This document shows positions 37,601 to 48,918 of a stretch of DNA of 64,000 nt, one piece after another (the stretch's first letter is position 1; each line of letters opens with the position of its first letter). The notes under the pieces were generated by a model, which searched no databases, was not told where the DNA came from, and saw nothing but the letters and a program-made list of their open reading frames with translations. The stretch is taken from NCBI RefSeq assembly GCF_000327385.1, contig NW_008708752.1:2365491-2429490 (forward strand), written 5' to 3'. The position numbers were made by a program, and so were the translations under genes. This stretch comes from Lottia gigantea. Lineage: Eukaryota; Mollusca; Gastropoda; Lottiidae.

Positions 37601-40075
37601 ATTGAAAATTGGAATGGTGCAAATTGATGCTATCAGTGTCCCTGAATAAAGTATGAATATTTCTCTTTTTTCAGTTACCTTCTTTGAGATTCCAGACAAT
37701 TCCAGAAGCAGCTTTGACAATTCTCTCATTTTTGGATTCAGATAAATCTTGTACAATTTTTATTAGCTCAACATCATTCTGAAATATCAAATAAATATAA
37801 AAACTTGCATTTTATGTTCTTGAGTTCATATTAAATGATATAGGGTGATCTTCCAGATAAATGTTTTATCAAAAATTAAGTTCCAAATCATGCTCATAAT
37901 GTTAGGTTTGGGGTTAACACTATTATAATAAATTTCTTTTTAATAAGATCTATGTTGAATTGGCTTGATGACACATACAAACCATGTATATTGCATTGGC
38001 AAGCAATACTTACAAAACAAAACAAGCAAAAAGCCCAAAATAAACAAATTTAAATTAAAAAATCATGTCTGAAAAGCATTACAAAAATTGAATTGATTAA
38101 TTCAAAAAGAACACTCAAGCATTTACAAAATTCTTAATCATTTAATCTAAAAAAAGACACTGCAGGAGCAGTAAAAACAAACCTTTAAATTGAATAAATA
38201 CAAACCTTAATTTGGTTTTTATTCTCATTTGCAAAGGATAAAACACGAAGTGTTTCAGTTGCTTCCAAAACCTCCCCATCATCAAATTTTGTGGTAAGAA
38301 CTGATTTCAAAACATTTAGAATGCCTTTTTTAACCAATATTAGTTTATTTTCATCATTCTTAGCAAGTCCCTTTGCTCCTTCAAGTAATTCCTCAACACT
38401 AAATCCATCGTAACGTCTATCTCTCTGTTCCTGAGCCCTTTTTAATAAACCAATCAAATTGTTAAAAACTTCTGCATCTGTCAATAAGAGGTTATTCTCT
38501 TCTTCGTTGATGATATTTGCTAGCATTATTAAGACTAAAACTTTGATACCTGAAAGAAAGAAAACTAAAACTAACTGAAGCTAAAGACCATTCCACTCTA
38601 TGTCACAGTGTGTTCTCTGCCAGATAAGCTCAACACAGTGTGAGCAAGTTGTCAAGTAACTCTAAGGTAAGGAACTTGATAATCCTGTTTTACTGATCAA
38701 ATTTATCTAAATTTAGACATATTTTCATAATCCAAGGGTAATAACTCGATGAAACGTTATCAAGTTATCTTATCTGGGGAAAAAATAACTACTACTTACT
38801 TAATACATTGGTTTTCAAAAAAGGGAGAAGTTTTTCCACACAGTTTTCTTGACGGAAACATTCTCTTGTTTCAGCACTGCAATATCTAGCACAATTATAT
38901 AGACATCCTAAACTGGAATCCAAAATAGAGCTCGAAATCTATCAAAATATTTAAAAATATGGAAATATTAAAACACAATTAGAGTTAGTTTCAGAGCTTT
39001 GATTAACGTAACAGGTTTTGGCATTTGTTTGACCAATCATACCTTAGTCTCAGATACGGTAACTTTTGCAAACTGATGTACACATAAAAAAAATTGGAAA
39101 ACCTCTTTACAACCCTTTAATTTTGTGACTAGTTCTTGTAAAATTGGCCATTTTCTTACTTGAAAGATAGACATCACAACCCCAAAACAGAACCACAAAA
39201 AAAAGCACATTTGCTGCCAGTTGCAGTCAGTTGCTCTTTAGCTACAAAATTGTGGTTGATCTGAGTGATAGGATTCTATGACCATCAAGTTGGTTGTTAA
39301 TGCAAGCAGTTAGACAATTTGACACTAAGAGCAATATTATAGACTTCAACAGACCCAATAAGAATTACCAGTTTACCTGAACTCGAACTTGTCTACTAAT
39401 CTTAATAGATCAATTTGGATAGGAACTCAATAGTTGCAGGATGCAGGTGATAGAGAGCGCTGATTAATTGCACCATCTTTGTAAAGAGAAAGTGACATGG
39501 AACTAATAAATAAAACTCACCCATTCCTTTTCTTTCTTCTCCATTACTTCCATATTTTTCAACAGATACTTGAAAATTCCTGATTTAGCAATTCTTTCTC
39601 CAAGAACTACACTGCTATCAGAGAAATTAAACAAAACATTCTGAATATTAGTGAGCAGGTTATATTCATATAAGGAAATGTTTGAATTGTTACTATGCAA
39701 ATCTTCTAGATATCCAGGTCCTCTTTTTATAGTTTCTATATAGATCTTGGCGCCAGCTGCTGCAAAGCCTTTATATGCTAGGAAATCTCCAAAACATTTA
39801 TGAATTCTCTTTTCAGATGCACTAAAATAATATATTTCTGCTTCAGACAAAAGATCCAGAAGGTTTTTAATATCATCTGACTTTTTTTCTAATAATTCAG
39901 TCAATGTTGCAAAGCATTCGAATTCCTCTTTGAAATCAGGATTATTTGAAACTATCTCTTCAGCACGTTTCTGGTCACTATCTGACACAGCATTTAAAAG
40001 TTTGTTATCTTTCTGTTCACAACTAGAAACATTTTTTGACATTGCCACCGCTTGAACACTTGAGGAAGCTCCCAT
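34685..40075 (-). CDS. ARM-TIR-SAM protein, candidate TIR-domain NAD hydrolase/adaptor
   Basis: Ten exons: 39521-40075, 38800-38938, 38206-38549, 37679-37778, 36988-37079, 36435-36594, 35655-35860, 35271-35389, 34865-34928, 34685-34780; 1875 nt, 624 aa, all phases consistent. Residues 1-390 are helical and armadillo-like (SLGCLYNCARYCS, ASGIVWNLKE). The TIR domain is about 395-525: GHIMISYQWADQKK, GYSVWIDINDMEGST, VVLMCMSEKYKESSNCRTEAEYA, PLMMQRGYKPDGYLG. Glu464 in C-x-x-E aligns with the catalytic glutamate of SARM1 and plant TIR NADases; its codon is split by an intron. A SAM-like domain (about 553-622: WSRNDVLNWL, LSGEHLAFL) ends the protein. The start is set at the second Met (40075): AAAATGG context and an MGASSS myristoylation signal; the upstream ATG at 40090 has a poor context. 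SARM1 instead has the order ARM-SAM-SAM-TIR. Enzyme activity is inferred, not shown; an adaptor role is possible. Confidence 0.88.
36815..36865. mobile_element. MITE family C right-end fragment
   Basis: CCCCAAAATGGCGCACCTGT then CCCTTTAAA matches, in reverse, the left terminus of the complete element at 50113-50441. Confidence 0.5.
37470..37665. mobile_element. MITE family B copy (ARM-TIR-SAM intron)
   Basis: GGATTACAAAGAGGTTATTT at the left, then GACTTAGTTTTAGTGTA, GGAACCACAGACATCTGATT and GGAATGGTGCAAATTGATGC, the conserved family B blocks. Confidence 0.65.
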
Positions 40076-41839
40076 TTTGGTAGTGAACATCAGTTGGCTA
40101 TCTTCTTACACAACATCAATACGATGAACCAGTATCCCTCACCTGCATTTAAATGGGCATAATTTATTAATTATAATGTGAAAATAGCTTCAAACTAAAG
40201 CTGCACGATAATTCCAGCTTAAGTTGTCAAATCTGTTTGTAGATTGATGTTATCTTTGTCAAAATATTTGCTGAAAAATGCCTCCCTAAGATCAGGTGCT
40301 CATTTTTGTTGCAGATTGCTGAAAAAATATTTCTGGTAGTTTAAGATCTGGAGGCTGGTAGAAAAGATCCTTCATTGTGAACATAAGTTGTTATCCTTGT
40401 AAGTGTAGTTTTCTCTTTATCTTTGTTTCTCTCCATATCTCTGTGATTACTGAGAGATAGTCATTTTTAACAAAAAAATTGCAATGCAATCAAAGCCAAA
40501 ATTTACTTAAATTTTGCAATCATTTGCATCGGTTTAAGGCCATTGGATACCATGATGAAGAAAAAATTAAAAAAAAAACATGTTAGGAGATCTATTACAA
40601 TGACCTGTGACTTTTTGGTGAAAAATATCTTATTTCATACATTCAGAAGTTTCTTCAAAAATAGTTATTTTCATCTATTTTTCATTTGATTATTGGTTCT
40701 GGTTAGGGCATGAAAAAGATTGAAGGGAAATCATATTAGCGAAAACTATGAAATAGAAAGGATTCGTGGGGAAGAGGGGTAGGCCTAATAAATTTGATCA
40801 TGGATCCCGAAAGGATTAATAAAAAGAAAAGCTTGCAGACCCCTGGGTTAGGGAAGAGTGACAAAGAGTCGAGATGTATAATTAATCTCAAGTTCTTATT
40901 GTATTGAAATAATCAGTAGGCCTACAGTTGACAAGTTTAATATCGCAGACTTTAACGAGATGTGCCTAGATATTATATTGATGTAAATTTTACAGAAAGA
41001 AGTTTCTTGTTTGTTATTACGTTGCTGATGTAAATAAAACCCACGTGCTTCCTGTCAACTGTCAGTCGAACCGACTACTACACATTTCGACCCATGTAAC
41101 AAACTCGACCAAACATATCAAAATATGACATTGGTAGATTTTATTTATGATTATTCTTTGGTAATACAAATCACAAAACCACTGATTTTCCTTTATTTAT
41201 AGTCAATTATGGTTCTCTAGTCCGCCTGCTTGTTATGATCATTACAAACAATAATTATTTGTTGTCTGTTTTCATTCGAAGTTATTCCCCTTTGAAAATA
41301 TGGCGGAAAATATTTTGTAAACATGGGCCCAGTCAATAAAAATACATAAAATTATTAATTAAATGCAACTGGTGTAAGTAAGAAAAGTTATATTTCATAA
41401 TTTTCAGAAGAAATCGTTTTGTTTTCTTTCAGGCCTATTTCAATAGTCCAATTGATTGGCATATAACTGAATAGCCTATTAATTTTGAACTTACTGTACG
41501 TTGAAATCGACCAAATTTGCACTTCGTACGTAGATCAATATCCAAGGAGTGAAATTTATGAATTTTTACTCTACCATTTTCCATCATTGAAGGCCATCAT
41601 TGTCGTCTTTGATTTCATTACCATTTGCTGTCTCAGGCCATCAGCGATTTGATAACTGTCATGACATCTTAACAATACGTCAATAGTCAAAGAAATTGTA
41701 AACTTTTGTCTTATAAATCGAAGTTTGTAATAGCTTGACATTGTGAAAGTGACTCTCCCTCTAGTAGGCTCATATTAGTAAGCCAGTATGCCTTAATATC
41801 GGATGTATTCTTTTAGGCAAATACAATTGTTAATTGAAA
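40076..41839. other. divergent ARM-TIR-SAM / TAF8 intergenic region
   Basis: Head-to-head spacer of about 1.8 kb that must contain both promoters. It includes two TAGGCCTA octamers (40780 and 40917) and a solo MITE A terminus at 41711-41748 close to TAF8. No gene seen. Confidence 0.5.
41711..41748. mobile_element. MITE family A, solo right terminus
   Basis: TTATAAATCGAAGTTTGTAA followed by TAGCTTGACATTGTGAAAG; only the terminal repeat is left, 90 bp upstream of the TAF8 start codon. Confidence 0.65.
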
Positions 41840-44787
41840 ATGACAACATCGACAGAATGTACAAGTTCATCTGAGCCTAGAAGAAGAGCTCTAAAAGTGG
41901 CAGTGGCAGCACTTTGTTCTGAAAATGGTTTTACATCAGCAGACGACACAGCTCTGGAAACGTTAACAGAAATGATTCAAAGTTGTGAGTTTTTTTGTAC
42001 AATGTAGTTTTAATGTGATAATGTGCTCTCTAACATATGTGTTATTATAATTCCTGTGCAAATATTGAGTTTTTATCCCTATTCAAGGTAGATAACTATT
42101 TTGGTTGCCTTTAAGATATGACATAGACATGGGACAATAAACCATGGCCCAGTGTGCTACAGACGGGTAGCTGCTTCATCAGCATATTTTATTCCAGAAG
42201 AGTAGGACGTAAAACTCATTTATTTCATATCATTTTTATTTAAGTTATGAGTGAAATAGGAAGAGGTGTGAGAGGGTACTGTGAGTTAGCTGGGAGAACA
42301 GAAGCTATGGTCAGTGACGTGGCGATAACACTTATAAATATGGGTAATTTTTAATTTAATTCTTCTTTTTCAATATTTAATGATTAGCACATCAGTTAAT
42401 TTTCTGCCATTAAACTAAAAAACACATTATACAGGTGAATTTGTAAGACAGAGCGTCTTCATCAAATTAAGATTCATTTCCTCTAAATTACATGATCTGC
42501 TCATGATTATCGAGGTATCTTATTTTGCCTCCTCGTGTGCTGGCAGCTGTCTGCGAAACTCCTGACAAGACAAGGCTGAATGAGACTGCTCATATACCCA
42601 CACCATCAGTGGCATCTCAAGATTCGTTTGTTCATCTTTTCAGGTTTCAATATTGGTGGAATTGAACAGCATATCAAACGTTCAAATAAATCTGTATTCA
42701 TACCACGTAAGTTCCATTTGATTAAACCCTGTTAAAACAACTGATTTTGTATCAAATTATGATGTTCTGGCTAAAAAAAATTCGCTAGCAATAGATTTAT
42801 TCTTAGCATCTACCTTTTGGTGACATTATATGAGTCATTCCATTTCCTACTAGGTAATATTAACAAAAACCCAAGAAAATCTCCTGAACAAAATTTAGAA
42901 GCAAAGAAAAAATGTTTTAAAGGGCGCAAGGTTTTTTTACCTTATACATTATTGTGTATTGTTCCAATTTGTTTAGTCTTTCAAATATCATATGAAAAAT
43001 CAAATTTATATCAAATTAAAGAGGTTTGAGTTTTATAATATATATATATAATCTAATTATATGGTCTTTGCAAATGTATTTTAGCAACACAGGTGACAGC
43101 AGCACCTATCCATAAGACACTTCAAGCTGGTGAAAAGAAAACTCACCCAACCCATATTCCAGAACATCTTCCACAGTTTCCTGATCCTCATACATATATA
43201 AGAACTATGGTAAAGAAAAAAAGAATTCTTTTCCTTTCTTTCTGTTTCGTTGAATTATTGCATGTATAAAAATGGGTTGAAACACAGAAATAGTAAAATA
43301 GAACCTGAAACAGGTTGTTACTCAGTTGTCTGCAGATATCATAGAGTGAAACTCTGAGTAACAACATGTTTCTGTTTTTCTGTATTGCCCTACTATTGAT
43401 GTTTTGAGCATTATTTTAACAGTAAAAATTTATTTTTAAATGACCTTGAAGTTTACATCAAAGGTTTCTGTGATCTTGAATTTATGAGATTATTTTATAA
43501 ACCTAATTAACCTCGAATTCCAAGCTAAAGAACTTGATCTTTGATTTTATAAGCAGCTTTTGCAAAAGGTAAGGTCATATGACACTTACTTTAAGTGCAA
43601 TTGCAAGAACCACAAACATCTGATTGAATATTGGAATGTTCATGTTAAGAAAACAACTTTACAATCCCTTAAACCAAATTCAATAGCTAATGTCTGCTTC
43701 ACTGGCCTCTCTAGTTCAAAGAAATGAAATGATTTCTTAAATCATTAGTACCCATGGTTAATTTTTTAATGAAAATTGTCTTTAGTAAACAAATAGATCC
43801 TGATGAATATGCCTTCTTCATAGTAGATTTTTTTTGTAATATTTTAGACACACCAACAGCCTATGAATGAATATCAGTTAATGAGAGAGAAGGCTGCTAG
43901 TCAGAAACGTGATGTAGAAAGAGCTCTGACCAGATTCATTGCTAAAACTGGTAATACTCAACATCTATTTAAAGATGACACAACCTCATTTCCTTGTAAG
44001 TTTTTGGATATTATTTTATTAATGGCATTCTGTATTTGTTGCAGGAGATGATGACGAAATGTTATGAAACTCTTACTTGATCTTCGAACCATTAAAGAAG
44101 TGTTTCCTTATTTTTTAGTTTCAAGTAAAGCAAAATATTGAATTAATTGATGTTTCTAATAAATCATCATGTATTCTTAATCATATCATTATGTTCTTAT
44201 TGAATATAATTAACCAATCATAAATACCCATGTATGTACAGCCTGGTTAAACAAAATGACTTTTTGACCTTTCTTGATCGGTCACACATTGGAATTCTGC
44301 TGGTTATCCTCTACTAATTTAGTTAATTATGAATTAATTATGGACGTGTGAGACAAACTGGTATTTTTCCAAGTCATCAGAACGCCTCTACTTTCTATTG
44401 ACATAATTATTAGCATTTTCATAGGAACCAATCTTTAAAGCAATCATTTTTTGCAAGGGGTGATGGCATATAATATTAATTATTATTCACTTAAAATTAA
44501 TATTCAAAAAGCCAATGTCTGAATTGTATTTAAAGATATTTACTCTATTTTCAGTGATAGCTATTAGTCCATCACCTCGACCTTACTTGAATGCATTATT
44601 ACCCAAAGATCAGGATTTAGATGCCCAGGAACCAGACCAAGTTTATTCCAGTGTGTCTAAAAGACGTTTAGAAAGTCAAACTGATTCAGGAATTCAATCT
44701 TCTGCATCACAAGAAACTGTTGATTCAGACTCCATTGACAATCCTTATCTGAGACCTGTTAAATTACCAAAAAAGCGGAAAAGATAA
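41840..44787 (+). CDS. TAF8: TFIID subunit TAF8
   Basis: Subunit of general transcription factor TFIID; it pairs with TAF10 through a histone fold and carries the module into the nucleus. Six exons: 41840-41984, 42245-42343, 42644-42706, 43085-43209, 43848-43995, 44555-44787; 813 nt, 270 aa (human 310), phases consistent. The histone fold spans about residues 13-88 (RRALKVAVAALCSENGF, ETLTEMIQSFMSEIGRGV, ISDIV-like VSDVAITLINMGFNI). The TAF8 C-terminal domain is clear: HPTHIPEHLPQFPDPHTYIR, REKAASQKRDVERALTRFIA, TGNTQHLFKDD, then IAISPSPRPYLNALLP. A basic nuclear localisation signal ends the protein (NPYLRPVKLPKKRKR), as in human TAF8. Divergent from the ARM-TIR-SAM gene. Confidence 0.97.
42120..42235 (+). 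mobile_element. SINE 3' part (TAF8 intron 1)
   Basis: GACAATAAACCATGGCCCAG and AGTAGGACGTAAAACTCATT then TATTTCATATCATTT match SINE bodies and tails at 18990-19090 and 57850-57965. The head is missing. Confidence 0.5.
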
Positions 44788-46282
44788 CAGAAAGCATATC
44801 ATGTCATAAATGTATTGGTTAAATTTCCATTGTGAGTGAAAGCATAAGATGGTGAAGAGAGAATGTGAATATGAGTGAAATTTTGTCTTTTTATGCAGAG
44901 GCAAAGTTGAAATTATTTTATTTTTCTGCACCGAGCTTGTCACTTGCATGTTGGCATTATTAGTGCAGCAGTGTGCAATGATTGAATTCAGACAGTGGAT
45001 GAAAGGATCTATGTCCAAACTAGACGTCTGCCTTCTAGTTCATTTGTGTCCCCACATGAATTTGTCAACATTTCTTGTGAGCACTATAGAGACTACAGTT
45101 TTCAACTGATTTTGATAACACTTGGCGTGGTCATTGGAATTGATAAGATCTCGGACAAGTTTTAACTTGACATCTTTTCGATGAACGGTTTTTGAGTTAT
45201 TGCCCTTGACTTTGTTAAAACGCGTCGAAATTTGTTAAAAATAGTTCGTGAGCAGGATAGAAGAAGATTGGCGGAAAACTACTCACTGCACGTCCATATT
45301 TTTGATTGGCCTAAAACAAGATATGCCCGATTATAACATCAAACGATACAGAGTAAACCGTCCGATTTTGTACCGTTGAAGCAATTCCTCGATTCTGACC
45401 ACTGTAATATACTATGCTATATTTCTTACAAAGTTCAAAACTGATTAACGGTGATGAAAAATTGATGAAAAGCATTTGTTGCCAGTGGTTGGCGGATGTT
45501 TATAGAGTGAACGGTACAATATTATGGATCTAAAGGGTGATATAGTCGGATGAACAAACTTATTGGAAAAGCTAACATTTGAGATGATTAATTTCTTGAA
45601 ACTCTATACTATCACACCTCCATTGCTTAGAAAATCTCTTTATAATCCCTGTAAAGCTATTACATATATGATAAGCTAGTATATTCCTGTTTCTGAGACT
45701 GAGGTAGGCCTACGATTGGTCAAACGACAGATTTTTTTAAGAAAATTGGAATATTTGCCTCACAATAGTAAGTACTAATAGTCTTAAAATGTATTTGCAT
45801 TGATAAAAATATGCTCTTTTGTAAGTTTACATTGAAAACAAACAAAAGATCGTAACTGGTGGAAATTAATGTTTTATCTAAGACAGGCAGTACTGTAAAA
45901 GATATTCCCCCTATCTAATGGCAACGTATTTTACTCTGATGTAAGTAAAATTCAGAAATAAGTAACTCCATAATAAGTCCATTTATTGTAAAATCACTCG
46001 AAGTGAGTATTTATCAATCATATTATCACCTCACAGCAGTCCAAAATTTGCAGCCATATTCAAAAAATGATGTACTCTTGGTACAACGCCAGTACCATTA
46101 AGTTTGGATACTGGTCCGCAAAGATCAAATGTCACATCTGTATTTCAGTTGATTGATATAATATATTAATACTATGATTAGAGTTAGTGATTAGAGGAGA
46201 TTAAGTACGGTATATCCGATGATAGATATGGATTCCAAACACAATATTATCTTTATCATATCATAAATACTCTTAAGACTGC
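44788..46282. other. intergenic region TAF8 to GPCR
   Basis: Contains the TAF8 3' UTR, a short family B terminus near 45628, a family C-like stretch (TTTCTGAGACTGAGG, 45690-45725), one TAGGCCTA (45705) and the second copy of the 12846 repeat (45738-45850). No further gene. Confidence 0.5.
45738..45850. repeat. dispersed repeat, copy 2 of 2
   Basis: Partner of 12846-12957; about 110 bp sharing GCCTCACAATAGTA, AATGTATTTGC, TTGATAAAAATAT and GTTTACATTGAAAA. Confidence 0.7.
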
Positions 46283-47230
46283 ATGATGGTGGGACAAAAA
46301 TATTTAATTCTTTCTATTTTGAGTTTGGCAGTTGTTTGCCTAAATGTAACCAGTTTCTTTGTGATTTTGAAAAATAGAGATATTACTAAACTAATCAAAG
46401 TGTGCTTTATCGGTCAACTCTTTTCTGATATCTCTGTGGGAATTTCTGTATTCGTCAACGTGAATCTTGTGGAGTTTGTCGAATATGGACGTGCTACTTG
46501 TATTCATTTATTATATATTTCTACCATTTTTGGATGCGTTACAAGTTTTGTGGCGCTTGTCCAAGTTCTGGACAGATTTTTAATTCTAAAAAAGACATTC
46601 GCTTACACGGGGTGGATGACGTGGAAGAAAATGGTGGCGATTATCATTTCCATCTATTTCATTTTACCGGCTATAGTTTTAGGCTTCCTAATCACTGGCC
46701 AGGAGGAACATTTTCCATGCTTACCATTTGCAGTAGGAAGAAGAGAGGGCATTATCCTCATCGGTTTGGTTTATGTCGTTTGTATAGTTTTAATCGCTGT
46801 ACTGTACGTGCATATTGGTATGGAGATTAAACGCCACCAAAGAAACATACGTCAAATCGGAAGTAACGAACCCAGTATAAGTCTCAAAAACAAAAAACAT
46901 CTGATCATATTAGCGTTGTCTGTTTCACTCTACACTATTTGTTATTTGCCCGTTACATATATTATGTTGAACATTGGTATTTTCCAATGGGAAAATAGGA
47001 TCATGTATTCGGACACAAACAGAAGCTTTATTCTTATTGCCGGATCGTTCTTTAACATTAACAGTCTTTTAAATCCAATTGTTTATATTTGGAGGCTCAA
47101 GTCACAGAGAAATTATTGTGTTTCATCTTGGTGCAAGGAACGTGCCACCCAAACTCGTCTAGAAAATGCTTCTAATAGTACTAATGATGCCCCCGTGCAT
47201 GAAAATAGCCACTGGGTTGAATTGAAATGA
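46283..47230 (+). CDS. intronless class A (rhodopsin-like) G-protein-coupled receptor, orphan
   Basis: Single open frame of 315 aa with seven hydrophobic segments (about residues 8-30, 38-60, 72-96, 113-138, 153-176, 205-229, 246-270). Class A landmarks: an Asn in TM1 (VVCLNVTSF), an Asp in TM2 (LFSDISVG), DRF in place of DRY at the end of TM3, CYLP in place of CWxP in TM6, and NPIVY in TM7. A Cys before TM3 (ATCIH) and one in loop 2 (FPCLPF) can form the usual disulfide. The usual TM4 Trp and TM5 Pro are not obvious. A basic stretch follows TM5 and a short tail ends the protein. No introns suggests origin by retrocopy, common in mollusc GPCR expansions. Ligand unknown. Two adjacent ATGs (46283 and 46286) make the exact start uncertain by one residue. 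An AATAAA lies 437 nt after the stop. Confidence 0.92.
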   Translation: MMVGQKYLILSILSLAVVCLNVTSFFVILKNRDITKLIKVCFIGQLFSDISVGISVFVNVNLVEFVEYGRATCIHLLYISTIFGCVTSFVALVQVLDRFLILKKTFAYTGWMTWKKMVAIIISIYFILPAIVLGFLITGQEEHFPCLPFAVGRREGIILIGLVYVVCIVLIAVLYVHIGMEIKRHQRNIRQIGSNEPSISLKNKKHLIILALSVSLYTICYLPVTYIMLNIGIFQWENRIMYSDTNRSFILIAGSFFNINSLLNPIVYIWRLKSQRNYCVSSWCKERATQTRLENASNSTNDAPVHENSHWVELK

Positions 47231-47666
47231 CCAGAAGGTAGAAAATGTAGAAATACGGTTGGCGACAACATTACAAGGATAGGATGGTTGGATAATATTG
47301 CTGTTACCTTTCTCGTTGGTCCAACATTGCGTCATTGCTCACTCTTCATTAGGGTTACATTAGAGTTTATTTTTCGGTTGGTGTATTTGCACCAAGGTGA
47401 GGATGATGCCTATTGATTAACGTGATGATTGGGCATTTGTTTTCGCCGATTTACACAGGTAGGCCTACGTTGAGGGCAGAAAATGTGTTGACTCAGAAGC
47501 ATCTCTACAGACTACAGGTTTTGTATGGATTGTTCTCGATTGCACGTCTAATTTAATACACATGTATTATTAAACAAAGTGTACATCGAAAAATTTTGTA
47601 CATTTTTCATTTTCCCCATGTCATTATATTGTCCCTATGGGCTGAATGTTAGACAGGACTTTGTAA

Positions 47667-47672
47667 AATAAA
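47667..47672 (+). terminator. poly(A) signal of the GPCR gene
   Basis: AATAAA in the 3' flank, 437 nt after the stop codon, with T/G-rich sequence downstream. Confidence 0.5.
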
Positions 47673-47989
47673 GAATTTATTATTAACCTGCTCAGTGGCG
47701 TATTTTGGAGGTGGGCCATTTGAAAATCTTTATTGTTGAACGCCGGCTTATACTATCTAACAACATTGTGCTGCACAAGGGTGGCATAGAATACATTGGT
47801 AAACCAATAATATAAAGGACGAAAGAATTCGAAATTTTACAAAAATTTAAGTGACACAACTGAAAGTTTTACCCTCTTTTTTTCTGGTGTCAAAAAACAA
47901 ACAATGCTCAATTTCAATTTTCAGCCAGAATTCTGTGTTTCTTGCAATTAAACTAAGTGTCACTATATACTATCGCTAAAGTCTTTAGA

Positions 47990-48145
47990 TGTTATTAGCA
48001 GCTTTTGCGTCACAAAAAAATGTTAGTTAGCTTAGTTAAATTGCAAGAACCACAATATGGAATGCTGCAAATCGATGCTATTAGTGTCCCTAATACAAAT
48101 AAAAAGGTTATAACATCGCTTTACAGCCCTTTTTAAGTATTTTTA
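47990..48145. mobile_element. MITE family B copy
   Basis: Carries GTTAGCTTAGTTAAATTGCA, AGAACCACAATATGGAATGC and CGATGCTATTAGTGTCCCT, ending TCGCTTTACAGCCCTTTTTA; degraded ends. Confidence 0.6.
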
Positions 48146-48410
48146 ATCAATAATGATACGACCAAATAGTAAGCTGGCTATTGTCTGATATGGTCATACC
48201 ATGTCGTTTAATCTACTGTTCATCCAAAGAATAATGATATATTATAATGACCGTGTCTCATTATACTATAATATTACATGTATATTAGACAAATCACAAT
48301 TATCTTCATTAATTCATATGATATAGATAATGTAGGCTAACTAAAAAGTTTATTCTATTTTCAAAAAGATCGCAGGAAAATGATGCCATTATTTTTCCAC
48401 GGGTTGGGAA

Positions 48411-48450
48411 GTTGGGGGATGTGTGTGTGTGGGGGGGGTGGGGGGGGGGT
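48411..48450 (+). repeat. G-rich / GT microsatellite
   Basis: GT dinucleotides followed by runs of G7-8 and G10 separated by single T bases. The run has four or more G tracts, so a G-quadruplex is possible on the plus strand. Confidence 0.85.
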
Positions 48451-48687
48451 GTTTTTATTGATATAGCTACAGTAAGAAATCGAAAGGTGACTAGCAAAGC
48501 TGACACAGAAAGGGTATATAGAATTTGTTTCCCTTAAAAATAATCAATCATATTTTATATACATTTCAATGGCATTTTAAACGAGGACATTAATACATTG
48601 ATCGAAGCATCGTTATTCTGAATTTCAGCTTAATAGGACAAAAACTCTAGCTTTTATTGCGGAAAGAAACTGATTTCATTGAGATTA

Positions 48688-48918
48688 TGGAACACCATTT
48701 ATGCAAAAAGCCAGTTCACGGATTTGCAATGAGTTTGCGAATTTGGCAAGCAGATTAAAGATTCTAAGTTGACGGCATAACTGATTTCCACGAGATGGCG
48801 TTAATTCGCGATTTAGTTCTCCTTACGTTAAAGTTAGGTTAGAATCTTTAACCTACTTGGCAAATTCGCAAACTAATTGCATATTTGTGAACTAGCTTTT
48901 TGCATGAATGGCGTTCCA
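48688..48918. mobile_element. complete TA-flanked MITE with long inverted repeats
   Basis: A 231-bp element with inverted repeats about 75 bp long: left TGGAACACCATTTATGCAAA, right read inward TGGAACGCCATTCATGCAAA, continuing through AGTTTGCGAATTTG and GATTAAAGATTCTAA-type blocks on both arms. TA dinucleotides flank both ends (48686-48687, 48919-48920), the signature of Tc1/mariner-type insertion. No transposase. Confidence 0.85.
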
